The position numbers and the translations under genes were made by a program. A DNA stretch of 64,000 bases, taken from positions 17,363 through 81,362 of the forward strand of contig CAKQQY010000004.1 of assembly GCA_934271245.1 (NCBI GenBank), given 5' to 3'. Below, one piece after another: positions 53,845 to 62,090 of this stretch (its first letter is position 1; every line of letters begins with the position of its first letter). The DNA is from an uncultured Clostridia bacterium. GTDB lineage: Bacteria; Bacillota; Clostridia; Christensenellales; Borkfalkiaceae. Under the pieces are notes generated by a model that saw only the letters and a program-made list of their open reading frames with translations, was not told the origin of the DNA and made no database searches.

Positions 53845-54771
53845 TTAATCATAAGAAACAACTTTATCGCTGATCTTAAATAAGATACGGGATAAAATCA
53901 TTACGGCAATCGCAAACACCCAGGAAAGAGCGCACGCTCTGCCAAAGCCTTCCGTAACGTTGTTGGTTATACCCATACGATAAATGTAATACGTTATCGT
54001 CATTGCCTTGAAATCGGGACCTATACCGTTGTTTGTAACGAGTTGCATAACGGTCATTTCCTGCAACGCCACCACAAGCCACGTGATAAATATATAAAAA
54101 ACGGTAGGCGAAATGGTAGGAAGTATAACGTGGAAAAATACTTGCCTCCCGTTTGCGCCGTCGAGTTCCGCAGCCTCTTTCAACGATTTATCCACGTTGG
54201 ACATCGCCGCCTGCAATTCCAGAATGTTCGTTCCTCTCATCCATATACTAAGCACCAAAACCGTCGGCATAAACCAATTCGGATTTCCCATAAAGTCGAT
54301 TTTTTGCCCGCCGAGACTACTGATAATACTGTTTACGACACCGTAGTTTGCTTCAAAAATCCATTGAAACGCAAGAGTAACCGCAACAACCGAGCATACC
54401 GTCGGTAAATACGCGATAACCGAACCGAATTTCGACCCCAAAAAATTTTTTGAAAACAGATGGGCAAGAAAAACGGCTATCACAACGTTTATCGGTACGC
54501 TTATGCAATATTCGAGAGTGTTCAGCAAAGAAACTCTGACCCATTTATTCGTAAAAACAAATTTGTAATTTTCAAGTCCTACAAATATCATTCTGCTTGT
54601 ATCATACGATTTTAACTCGGTAAAACTTACAATAAAAGATAAAATCATAGGATATAGAGAAAAGATCAGGAATCCGACAAAAGGAATCATAGCCATCAGA
54701 GTTCCTACAATCTCCTCCTGCCGCCTCATCATTTTCATTCCGTTTCTTTTTAACTTATCGTTGCCCTTCAT
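53845..54771 (-). CDS. Carbohydrate ABC transporter permease, MalF type (right-hand system)
   Basis: 308 residues, about six membrane segments after a basic start, EAA loop about 215-236 (KEAAELDGANGRQVFFHV). Second gene of the operon, 18 bp after the binding-protein gene, with AAAGGTGG upstream. Partner of the 52969-53832 permease. Confidence 0.93.
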   Translation of the reverse strand: MKGNDKLKRNGMKMMRRQEEIVGTLMAMIPFVGFLIFSLYPMILSFIVSFTELKSYDTSRMIFVGLENYKFVFTNKWVRVSLLNTLEYCISVPINVVIAVFLAHLFSKNFLGSKFGSVIAYLPTVCSVVAVTLAFQWIFEANYGVVNSIISSLGGQKIDFMGNPNWFMPTVLVLSIWMRGTNILELQAAMSNVDKSLKEAAELDGANGRQVFFHVILPTISPTVFYIFITWLVVALQEMTVMQLVTNNGIGPDFKAMTITYYIYRMGITNNVTEGFGRACALSWVFAIAVMILSRILFKISDKVVSYD

Positions 54772-54789
54772 ATATCCACCTTTGTAATA

Positions 54790-56667
54790 TTATTTCTTCT
54801 TGTTTTCCGCCTTGATATAATTATCGTATAAATCTTCGTTGGAGTCGGAAACCGTACTTAAAATCCATTCTTTATACCCCATAAGGTCGTTACGTACTTT
54901 TGAATTAAGCGGAACCGCCCAGACGTCAATCCAGGTAAAGTTTTTAAGATACCACCAGTCGCCCGCTTTCTGATATTTCATCGCTTCGGCAAAATGTCTT
55001 ATGTTTGTAGGAACGTAATCTCCGAACTTTACTTCATTGATCAGGCTTTCCTGATTCGGGAAGAATCCTTGTTCCGCCAGAACCTTTTGTCCGCCGTTCC
55101 GGCTTGCCATCCACATAATAAAGCGTACTATCTGGTCGCCCTTTTCTTCCAGAGACTTCGTCCTTGTCATCAGACCGCGGGAGTTGGAATGACCCGCAAC
55201 TATACCCTGCGCTTTTACCGTATCGCATTGAGGGTCGCTTTCGTCGACGTATTCTTTATATACGGCAATAGGCGCGACGTCCCACTTGAATTTTGCAGTA
55301 TCGCTGATGGTTTTTACGTAAGAAGATTGTTCCACCAACATAGCGATTTTGCCGCCGCAAAAATAGTTTACGCTGCTACGGCTCGTGAAATAAGAAGGCT
55401 TGGGAGAAACGGATAGACCTTTGATTCCGTCGATATCCGTACTTCTGCCGACACCGAGTCTCAAATATCTTTCAAACGCGTCTCTCGTGGAAGGGAACTC
55501 GACAAACGTCAGATTATCCTGTTCTGCGCCGGTATTGTTCTTTACGCTTTCTCTGATCGTAACGACCTTTCCGTTATAGGAATACGTGCCGTCGTCGTTT
55601 GCCGTAAGGATTTCTCCTTTCGGAACGTCGTATTTATCGATTAAATCCAACGTTTCGCCTTTGGTATAAGTTTTTCCCGTATATTCTCCGACGTAAGTAT
55701 CGGCGTTTACCTTGTAGTTCGGCTCGGGATCAAGCAACGAATAATTCCAGTAACCGTTGTTATTCAAATCGGCAAGACAGTCCCCTCCGACCGACCAACC
55801 GTAATTAAACCACCATTCGGTATAATAACCGTAATCCGAACCGTATTTTACCGACGCTTGCGGATTGGTTTCGGTTGCAAAGTTTCTCGCCAGATCTTCC
55901 ACCTCGTCCCAGTTCATCGCAATACGATTATTGAACACGGCGATTTCACCGTTTCCTATAGGAGACCATGAACCATAATTCACACACGGGTCGTCGCTTC
56001 TGTAAAAGCCTTTTTTGGGAACGGTCACGTCTTTTAATTTAGCAAAATCTCTCTTATATTTTCCTCTGTTATCGGGAATTTCGTTGTTGTTCCATTTATC
56101 CATATTCCCTTCGTCAACGCTGATTACTACAATCCCCGCCGATTCAAACATAGATTCGTTATAATAAAGCGCGGTAGGTCTGACTTCCATCGGAAGCCCG
56201 TATAACGGGTCGGTAGACTTACTCTCCGTTTCGGCGACTTCGTCATAACGATATTTAAGAAGCATGCTGTCAGGAATATCGGAAACGTCGATATCGTCGA
56301 CCTTACTCATGTATTCTTCGATAGGAGTCATAAATCCCATTTCGACGTATCTCTTAAAATCGGCCTCTGCAACAAAGAATACGTCGGCGCCGCTTCTCGA
56401 ACTACCTGTTTGTTGAATAAGCGTTGTGTACGTGCCGACCGGTTTAGACGAAACCTCCACGGAAATATCGTGTTCTTTTCCGTAAGTATTATTAAAGGTA
56501 TCCGTTAATTCGCTGAACAGTTTAAGTTCGCTTTCGTCGCCGTATACCCAGAATTGTATATTGCTCGAACTCGAACCGCAACCGGCTAACCCCGTCGCGC
56601 CGAACAACGTACAAAGCGCCAACGTCGCCGATAATATCTTTTTCAATGTCTTACTTTTTGCTTTCAT
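54790..56667 (-). CDS. Sugar ABC transporter substrate-binding lipoprotein (right-hand system)
   Basis: 625 residues, unusually long for a family 1 binding protein. Lipoprotein signal with Cys at about 30 (GLAGC), followed by a Ser run. N-lobe start IQFWVYGDESELKLFSELTDTFN, ligand-lobe patch MEVRPTALYYNESMFESAGI, and C-terminal KGDQIVRFIMWMASRNGGQKVLAEQGFFPNQ are the usual landmarks. First gene of the operon from 56.7 to 41.0 kb, with a leader of about 250 bases. The extra length may accommodate a longer or branched oligosaccharide; the ligand is unknown. Confidence 0.9.
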   Translation of the reverse strand: MKAKSKTLKKILSATLALCTLFGATGLAGCGSSSSNIQFWVYGDESELKLFSELTDTFNNTYGKEHDISVEVSSKPVGTYTTLIQQTGSSRSGADVFFVAEADFKRYVEMGFMTPIEEYMSKVDDIDVSDIPDSMLLKYRYDEVAETESKSTDPLYGLPMEVRPTALYYNESMFESAGIVVISVDEGNMDKWNNNEIPDNRGKYKRDFAKLKDVTVPKKGFYRSDDPCVNYGSWSPIGNGEIAVFNNRIAMNWDEVEDLARNFATETNPQASVKYGSDYGYYTEWWFNYGWSVGGDCLADLNNNGYWNYSLLDPEPNYKVNADTYVGEYTGKTYTKGETLDLIDKYDVPKGEILTANDDGTYSYNGKVVTIRESVKNNTGAEQDNLTFVEFPSTRDAFERYLRLGVGRSTDIDGIKGLSVSPKPSYFTSRSSVNYFCGGKIAMLVEQSSYVKTISDTAKFKWDVAPIAVYKEYVDESDPQCDTVKAQGIVAGHSNSRGLMTRTKSLEEKGDQIVRFIMWMASRNGGQKVLAEQGFFPNQESLINEVKFGDYVPTNIRHFAEAMKYQKAGDWWYLKNFTWIDVWAVPLNSKVRNDLMGYKEWILSTVSDSNEDLYDNYIKAENKKK

Positions 56668-56918
56668 ATCATTTACCTCTCGTTTTTTATATTCTTCGTT
56701 ATATTGTTAACAATTATATCCGTTTGCCTCTCGGAAAGGCTTTGCCGATTGTTGAGAATATCGTTTTTTCCGTCGATAATCTTTTATATGGTTTTACGTT
56801 CGTACATAAATTGCGGAAAACCCGATATTCTTTAGTATAAGGCGTTGTCGCTTCGTGAAAAATTCTCGTATCCTTATTTAAACAAAAAACGCATACCGAC
56901 CCCCATAAAATATCCTCA
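56668..56918 (-). other. Long leader of the right-hand importer operon, with possible 10-codon upstream ORF
   Basis: About 250 bases between the predicted transcription start and the first gene. At 56874-56906 a frame MGVGMRFLFK follows GAGG 7 bp upstream and ends in TAA. It could be a leader peptide, but it begins only about 13 bases into the transcript. No known riboswitch shape recognised. Confidence 0.3.
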
Positions 56919-56925
56919 TAATTTT

Positions 56926-56990
56926 ATGATAACTTTTTTTCTTGAGAAATAAATATCATTTTACTTGTTTTTTATCTCATTTTTTGATAT
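56926..56990 (-). promoter_or_regulatory. Promoter with right-regulon element, drives the 56.7 to 41.0 kb operon
   Basis: Minus strand: 24-bp element (56967-56990, core ATCAAAAAATGAGAT), 13 bp, weak -35 TTTATT, 16-bp spacer, -10 TATCAT. The element is shared with the divergent AraC promoter on the other strand. Confidence 0.8.
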
Positions 56991-56993
56991 AAG
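56965..56993 (+). promoter_or_regulatory. AraC gene promoter overlapping the regulatory element; near-leaderless transcript
   Basis: Plus strand: -35 TTGTTT, 17-bp spacer, -10 TATAAG (56988-56993). The ATG at 57000 is 7 bases downstream, so transcription would begin at or next to it. No ribosome site is present. The 24-bp element fills the spacer, so bound regulator would block this promoter: autorepression is inferred. Confidence 0.55.
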
Positions 56994-56999
56994 TAGATT

Positions 57000-57758
57000 A
57001 TGAAACCTTATTATGAACTTTATCGCGATTACGAAGATAACATTGTAATCAGCAAAAGAAACGACTACACCTTCCCCCCTCACTTTCACGGTTCTCTTGA
57101 AATTCTTATTTTATTGAAAGGCAAATACAAAGTCAATATGGACGATAAAACTTATACTGCCGAAGGGAAGTCCGTCGTCGTTTCCGATTCTTTTTGTTTA
57201 CACGCTTTTTCAAAGATTTCTCCGGAACCTTCCGACAGCATGCTTATCATCATTCCGTCCGCCAAACTTAAAGAATTCGCGGCGTTAAAAAACGGAAAAG
57301 CCCTGACGACGAGCATTGTGACAGATGAGAATATTGTCAGCGAAATATCCGTTCTTACCGAGAACATGATGAAACACGGCGATAACGAGGTAATCAAAGA
57401 GAAGTATGCAAATTTGATTTTAGCGTTATTCGTTTCGTCCGTAGGACTATCCCCCATATCTCAACAAAAAAACGCGACTATTCTCAAAAACGTTTTGCTT
57501 TATATCGCCGATAACTATAAGGAAGATATTTCGCTGAAATCCATAGCGTATCATTTCGGATATTCCGAAAGCCACATTTCAAGACTGTTCCATTCCTATT
57601 TCAGAATTTCCATATCCAGATATATCAATAACATGAGAATAGAGTATATCGAAGCAAATAAGAAAAACGACGAGAAAATTCTTTCTCTTATTTACAAAGC
57701 GGGATTCAAAAGTCCTCAAACTTATTACAGAAATCTAAAATATTACAAAAAACATTAA
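57000..57758 (+). CDS. AraC family transcriptional regulator, probable master regulator of the right-hand glycan system
   Basis: 252 residues. Cupin sensing domain about 20-130 (FPPHFHGSLEILILLKGKYKVNMDDKTY, with sugar-site type histidines). C-terminal double helix-turn-helix about 155-252 (ISLKSIAYHFGYSESHISRLFHSYF, then ILSLIYKAGFKSPQTYYRNLK). It is flanked by element copies on both sides (56967-56990 and 57761-57784) and is the only regulator gene in 33.7-63.5 kb. I infer that it binds the 24-bp element and activates five promoters while repressing its own. The start has no ribosome site but sits where the transcript begins. Confidence 0.92.
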   Translation: MKPYYELYRDYEDNIVISKRNDYTFPPHFHGSLEILILLKGKYKVNMDDKTYTAEGKSVVVSDSFCLHAFSKISPEPSDSMLIIIPSAKLKEFAALKNGKALTTSIVTDENIVSEISVLTENMMKHGDNEVIKEKYANLILALFVSSVGLSPISQQKNATILKNVLLYIADNYKEDISLKSIAYHFGYSESHISRLFHSYFRISISRYINNMRIEYIEANKKNDEKILSLIYKAGFKSPQTYYRNLKYYKKH

Positions 57759-57760
57759 AA

Positions 57761-57826
57761 ATGTCAAAAAGTGATACAAAAAAATAAGATAATGTTCTCG
57801 TTTTTAAAAAATTCGTATTGTATAAT
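57761..57826 (+). promoter_or_regulatory. Promoter with right-regulon element, drives the GH3 gene
   Basis: Plus strand: 24-bp element (57761-57784, core GTCAAAAAGTGATAC, three differences from the 40.96-kb copy), 13 bp, very poor -35 TCGTTT, 17-bp spacer, perfect -10 TATAAT. The missing -35 suggests strict activator dependence. Confidence 0.8.
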
Positions 57827-57861
57827 ACAACAAAGAATTAAAAATCAAGGACGAGAATTTT

Positions 57862-59859
57862 ATGCCAAAAGCAAAAGAATTAACGATCGAACAGAAATTA
57901 AAATTGCTCACGGGAAAAAACATGTGGCAAACGGAGGATTTTGAAGGCGATATCGATAGCATTTTTATGTCGGACGGACCCCACGGAATTCGCAAAATGG
58001 ATAAAAACCCTCTCGGATATTATCAGAATATCCCTTCCAACGCATATCCGAATCTCGTTAACATTGCAAACAGTTGGGACGTAAAAGTTGCCATGGGGAT
58101 TTCCGAATGCATTGCCGAAGACGCCATCGAGAAAAACGTCGACATCGTTTTGGGTCCCGGCGTAAACATAAAGCGCACTCCCCTTTGCGGAAGAAATTTC
58201 GAATATTTTTCCGAAGATCCCTATTTAGCCGGTATAATGGCAAAGAACTATATCGCGGGATTACACAGAAAAGGCGTTTCGGCCTGCGTAAAACATTTTT
58301 GCGCCAACAACAGAGAATTAGGCAGATATTGCACGTCAAGCGAAATAAGCGAAAGAGCGCTGCATGAAATTTACTTGCCGGCATTTGAAATCGCTCTTTC
58401 GGCAAATCCCGAAGCGGTAATGTCAAGTTATAACCCCGTCAACGGAGTATACGCCGCAGAAAACAAAAAATTGCTGATTGACGTATTAAGAAATCAAATG
58501 AAATTCAACGGACTTGTTATTTCCGACTGGATGGGCGTTCACAACAGTTACAAAGCTTTAAAAGCCGGCACAGACTTGCGTATGCCGTACGATGAAAGAG
58601 CGTTTAACGAATTAAAAACCGCTTACGATAAAAAGTTGATTTCAAACGAAGAAATAAACAGAGCCGTTTCCAAAATTCTGTATACGATACGCAAAATCAG
58701 AACGTTGCAGGAAACAAGAAAAATCGAAAGAAGCACCGAAGACAGGCTTAAAGCCGCAACGATTCTTGCAAAAGATACCGTCGTTCTCCTGAAAAACAAC
58801 GACAATCTGCTCCCCCTTAAAAGTGCAAAATCTGTTTGCGTGATAGGCGAATTAAACGTTCACCCCCATATCGGCGGAGGCGGCGCAGCCGAGGTTTTGA
58901 GCAATCGCTTACAAACTCCGCTCAACACGTTGCTATCCGAAAAATTGTCCGTAAACGTGCCTTGCACACACAAAAATTATCTTGACGGCTGCAATCCCTC
59001 TCACGTAGACAGAGAGGCTCTGCTTCTTGCAAGTCAAAACGATATTTCTATCGTCCTCGTCGGTAACGATCACAACACGGAAACGGAAGGAAAAGACAGA
59101 GAATCGATTCGCTTGTCAGCAAAAGAAGAGACACTAATTAAAGGCGTTGCAAGAACGTCTACGAATACCGTCGTAATTATAGAAGCGGGCTCGGCTATAG
59201 ATATGAGCAACTGGATCGACGACGTTGAAGCCGTTATCTTCGCAGGCTTTTTAGGCGATACGTGCAACGAAGCGCTTGCCGATATTTTAACGGGAAAAGT
59301 TTGCCCGTCCGGTAAACTTTCGGAAACCTTTCCTCTTTCTTTGGAACAAACTTATTGTAAAAACAACGTCGGAAACGATTCCGTAGAGGTTTACGACGAC
59401 GGAGTTTTAGTCGGGTATCGATATTATGACACTAAAAAAATTCCCGTACTGTTCCCTTTCGGATTCGGTCTTTCTTACGCAAAATTCGAATATTCCGATT
59501 TACGGATAGAAAAGATAACCGAGACCGATTTCAACGTAAAATTTACGATTACCAACACGTCGGATATAGACGCGAAAGAAATTGCGCAAATCTATATAAA
59601 AGATCCCGTATGTTGCGTATTTAAACCGGAAAAGGAATTAAAAGCGTTTACCAAAGTTCTCATTCCCGCAAAATCTTCAAAGGAAGTATGCGTCTCACTC
59701 GATAAAACCGCCTTTTCTCACTATGACGTCATAAGCGATGATAAATACATCGAAAACGGGGAATTTATCATTATGGTCGGAGCAAACGTAAACGACATAA
59801 AACTAAAGCAAAAAATTATCATCAGTCTTCCCGACGAAACTCAATATTCCGCATATTGA
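57862..59859 (+). CDS. GH3 family beta-glycosidase, cytoplasmic
   Basis: 665 residues, AAGGACGAG ribosome site, no signal peptide. The first domain (about 1-290) has the N-terminal SDGPHGIRK, VDIVLGPGVNIKRTPLCGRNFEYFSEDP, CVKHFCANNRE (Lys-His), and the nucleophile Asp in NGLVISDWMGVHN (about 223). Second domain about 300-510 with VGNDHNTETEGKDRES, carrying the likely acid/base Glu. Fibronectin-like C-terminal domain about 545-660 (LFPFGFGLSYAKFEYSDL). Probably a beta-glucosidase or beta-xylosidase on imported fragments. Single-gene unit under the regulon element, convergent with the 59.9-63.4 kb operon. Confidence 0.93.
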   Translation: MPKAKELTIEQKLKLLTGKNMWQTEDFEGDIDSIFMSDGPHGIRKMDKNPLGYYQNIPSNAYPNLVNIANSWDVKVAMGISECIAEDAIEKNVDIVLGPGVNIKRTPLCGRNFEYFSEDPYLAGIMAKNYIAGLHRKGVSACVKHFCANNRELGRYCTSSEISERALHEIYLPAFEIALSANPEAVMSSYNPVNGVYAAENKKLLIDVLRNQMKFNGLVISDWMGVHNSYKALKAGTDLRMPYDERAFNELKTAYDKKLISNEEINRAVSKILYTIRKIRTLQETRKIERSTEDRLKAATILAKDTVVLLKNNDNLLPLKSAKSVCVIGELNVHPHIGGGGAAEVLSNRLQTPLNTLLSEKLSVNVPCTHKNYLDGCNPSHVDREALLLASQNDISIVLVGNDHNTETEGKDRESIRLSAKEETLIKGVARTSTNTVVIIEAGSAIDMSNWIDDVEAVIFAGFLGDTCNEALADILTGKVCPSGKLSETFPLSLEQTYCKNNVGNDSVEVYDDGVLVGYRYYDTKKIPVLFPFGFGLSYAKFEYSDLRIEKITETDFNVKFTITNTSDIDAKEIAQIYIKDPVCCVFKPEKELKAFTKVLIPAKSSKEVCVSLDKTAFSHYDVISDDKYIENGEFIIMVGANVNDIKLKQKIIISLPDETQYSAY

Positions 59860-59876
59860 TAAAAAGTGTATATATA

Positions 59877-59916
59877 ACGGGCCTCTCTCTTTGAAGAGCG
59901 AGGCCCGTTTGCTTAT
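59877..59916. terminator. Bidirectional intrinsic terminator
   Basis: 9-bp outer stem ACGGGCCTC / GAGGCCCGT plus an inner CTCTT / AAGAG pairing (59877-59908), T-rich on the plus-strand side (TTTGCTTATTT). It lies between the GH3 gene and the convergent PnuC-like gene. Confidence 0.85.
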
Positions 59917-60624
59917 TTAATTGCTTTCGGTCTGAGTCGTGTTTCCGACTTTTTCCGCTTGTTGTTCCTTATATAATTTTATCCAGTTTATCGTACCGAC
60001 GATCAGACAATACGTACTATATACAGCCATAACCAAGTATGTCGACTGATTGAATTGACCGCTTAAAACCATCATCAGATATTGAACAAAGTTGAGGACA
60101 GTCGATATAATATTTATAAACATACCTTCCAACACCCCAAACATAATCAATACCGTTGCGACAAGCCCTAACGAAAACTGTATGCCCTGGAGAACGGTAT
60201 AATTCGCCGTCTGAAAATTAGAAAAAATAATGATGTAAACAAAAGCGATTACTATAATACCCAAAAAAGCAAAAAATCGGTTTTTGTTGTTTAACAGTTT
60301 TACTTTCGTTCCCTGCTTATACTTGTTTTTATTCCATAAAATAAACGTTACAATCTGAAGGGGAGCCGAATAAAGCAATGCCGTAAGAACGCTGCCGTAT
60401 AACCCGTCCGTATAATATCCGATACTGTATACGACACAATTACAAGCCCCGACTATACGCGCATACCTGTTAAACTTACTGTCAAGATACATAACCGCAA
60501 CGGTTATAAGACAAGGCAATAATTTTATAAAACTTTGTTTAAAAACAATTGCCAACGGGATAATGGTTATCACGATTAAAATCTGGGCTAAATAATTTTT
60601 TAAAAAATTTAAAGCCTTTTTCAT
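59917..60624 (-). CDS. PnuC-like small-molecule transporter
   Basis: 235 residues, about seven membrane segments. Length, topology and the SAPLQIVTFILWNKNKYKQG stretch fit PnuC, a facilitator of nicotinamide riboside and related vitamins whose fold resembles SWEET sugar carriers. The Trp/Asn-rich signature is only partly visible, so the family call is moderate. It starts 1 bp after the propeller gene with no clear ribosome site, implying translational coupling. Membership in a glycosidase operon under a sugar regulon is odd for a vitamin carrier and raises the idea of a sugar or glycoside substrate. Confidence 0.5.
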   Translation of the reverse strand: MKKALNFLKNYLAQILIVITIIPLAIVFKQSFIKLLPCLITVAVMYLDSKFNRYARIVGACNCVVYSIGYYTDGLYGSVLTALLYSAPLQIVTFILWNKNKYKQGTKVKLLNNKNRFFAFLGIIVIAFVYIIIFSNFQTANYTVLQGIQFSLGLVATVLIMFGVLEGMFINIISTVLNFVQYLMMVLSGQFNQSTYLVMAVYSTYCLIVGTINWIKLYKEQQAEKVGNTTQTESN

Positions 60625-60625
60625 A

Positions 60626-62071
60626 TCAGATGACTTTATACGGGCAGTCTCCCTCTTCGTTTTCGAACTCTTCTACGTCTTTAAATGTAAAAGAATATAA
60701 ATCCGCCTTGAACATTTCTACTTTTAATCTTACTTTCGTGTTCTTCGGAAGTTCCGTCAGCGGCTTTGCGAATACGACTTCATAACTTACGTCGTCTTTC
60801 TTTTCTAATTTACAATCTTCAAAGCCGAAACCCTCGTAAGGTATATTCTTCTCGTCTTCCGTCAACGCTACCTTAATATATCCCTTAACTTGTATATCGC
60901 AATTAAAAATAATTCTCTTACCCACGTTAAACGGAATGGTCGTAAATCCGCCGTGACTTTCCGAACGTAAACTCGTATACCCGTCTTCTCTGAAAATCGC
61001 CCTGTTCGTTCCCGCCATTTTCAGCCCGTCGGGGTGAACGCTTTCCCAACCGCCTTCGTTATGCCCTGCCGCAAACGGAGTGAAAAAATGTATGTATTTT
61101 CCGTTTTCGGCAATACACCCCGGAGACATATAGTTCTCTTTTGCCCTGCAATCGTATTGTGATATGACGGGATTATTGATATCAAAAAGAGTAAACGTAT
61201 ATAAATCTCTCGTTAAAACGAGATTCGATTCCAGATAATCCCCTGTTCTGTGATAAGTCGGGGGAAACATTACGTAAGCGTCGCTTGCTCCTTCCCACTT
61301 CGTCATTGCGGTTTGATAATAGTCAATATCGGGATCAATGGTGGCGTTACCGTTCATAATCAATCTCGGCTTTGACCAGTTAATAAAGTCGGCAGATTCC
61401 GAAAGAATGAGGGTTCTTCTTGCCAGATGGTTGGAATATTGCGATTTTACCGTTGCAACGTATTTTCCCAAATCTTCGTCATAAAATAAACTTGCAAAAG
61501 CGTCTCCGCCCTTAAAAGCATATCTTTCGTTTTCCCAATGAATTCCGTCTTTACTCGTTTGGGAATACACGGACACGTCCGTTACTTTTCCGTCTTTATA
61601 AGAAACTTTGGTATATAACGTTTTAAATCTTTCGTTTTCGTTTCCGGTATATTTATCGTAGTATACAACGTCCCCTTCTTCTACGTAATTAAGATACGGA
61701 GCGCCGCATATTTTCACGATATTGTTATTTTTATTACCGTTAAATTCTACCAGACCCAAATCGGGTTTTACCCAATGCACCCCGTCTTCGCTTTCGGCAT
61801 AGCATAAATTTATCCATTCCGGCGTTTTGTTAATACCTTCGTAGTATGCAATATATTTTTTATCGGACAACTTGATTACGTTCGCCATACCTGCCCTTAA
61901 CTCATCCCAAGGTCTATCGCAGCATATGACGGGCTCCAACTCGATTTTGGGTTTGTGTTGAACGATTTTTACTCCATACGGCGAACCGTTCAAAGGTCTG
62001 TATCCGGGATTATCTACCCCGTAGCCCGCGTCGATATCGTAGTAATCTACAAATACGTGCTTTTTATCCAT
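60626..62071 (-). CDS. GH32/GH43-like five-bladed propeller glycosidase, cytoplasmic
   Basis: 481 residues from ATG 62071 (AAGGAG upstream); the longer frame would overlap the previous gene. Blades carry YIAYYEGINKTPEWINLCYAESEDGVHW, DPDIDYYQTAMTKWEGASDAYVMF and ENYMSPGCIAENGKYIHFF. The layout is that of the GH32/GH43/GH68 clan or of uncharacterised relatives; the Asp and Glu positions cannot be fixed by eye. A C-terminal beta-sandwich (about 385-475, GKRIIFNCDIQVKGYIKVAL) resembles that of GH32. No signal peptide. Second gene of the 63.4 to 59.9 kb operon. Confidence 0.65.
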   Translation of the reverse strand: MDKKHVFVDYYDIDAGYGVDNPGYRPLNGSPYGVKIVQHKPKIELEPVICCDRPWDELRAGMANVIKLSDKKYIAYYEGINKTPEWINLCYAESEDGVHWVKPDLGLVEFNGNKNNNIVKICGAPYLNYVEEGDVVYYDKYTGNENERFKTLYTKVSYKDGKVTDVSVYSQTSKDGIHWENERYAFKGGDAFASLFYDEDLGKYVATVKSQYSNHLARRTLILSESADFINWSKPRLIMNGNATIDPDIDYYQTAMTKWEGASDAYVMFPPTYHRTGDYLESNLVLTRDLYTFTLFDINNPVISQYDCRAKENYMSPGCIAENGKYIHFFTPFAAGHNEGGWESVHPDGLKMAGTNRAIFREDGYTSLRSESHGGFTTIPFNVGKRIIFNCDIQVKGYIKVALTEDEKNIPYEGFGFEDCKLEKKDDVSYEVVFAKPLTELPKNTKVRLKVEMFKADLYSFTFKDVEEFENEEGDCPYKVI

Positions 62072-62090
62072 AATCTTCTCCTTTATAACC

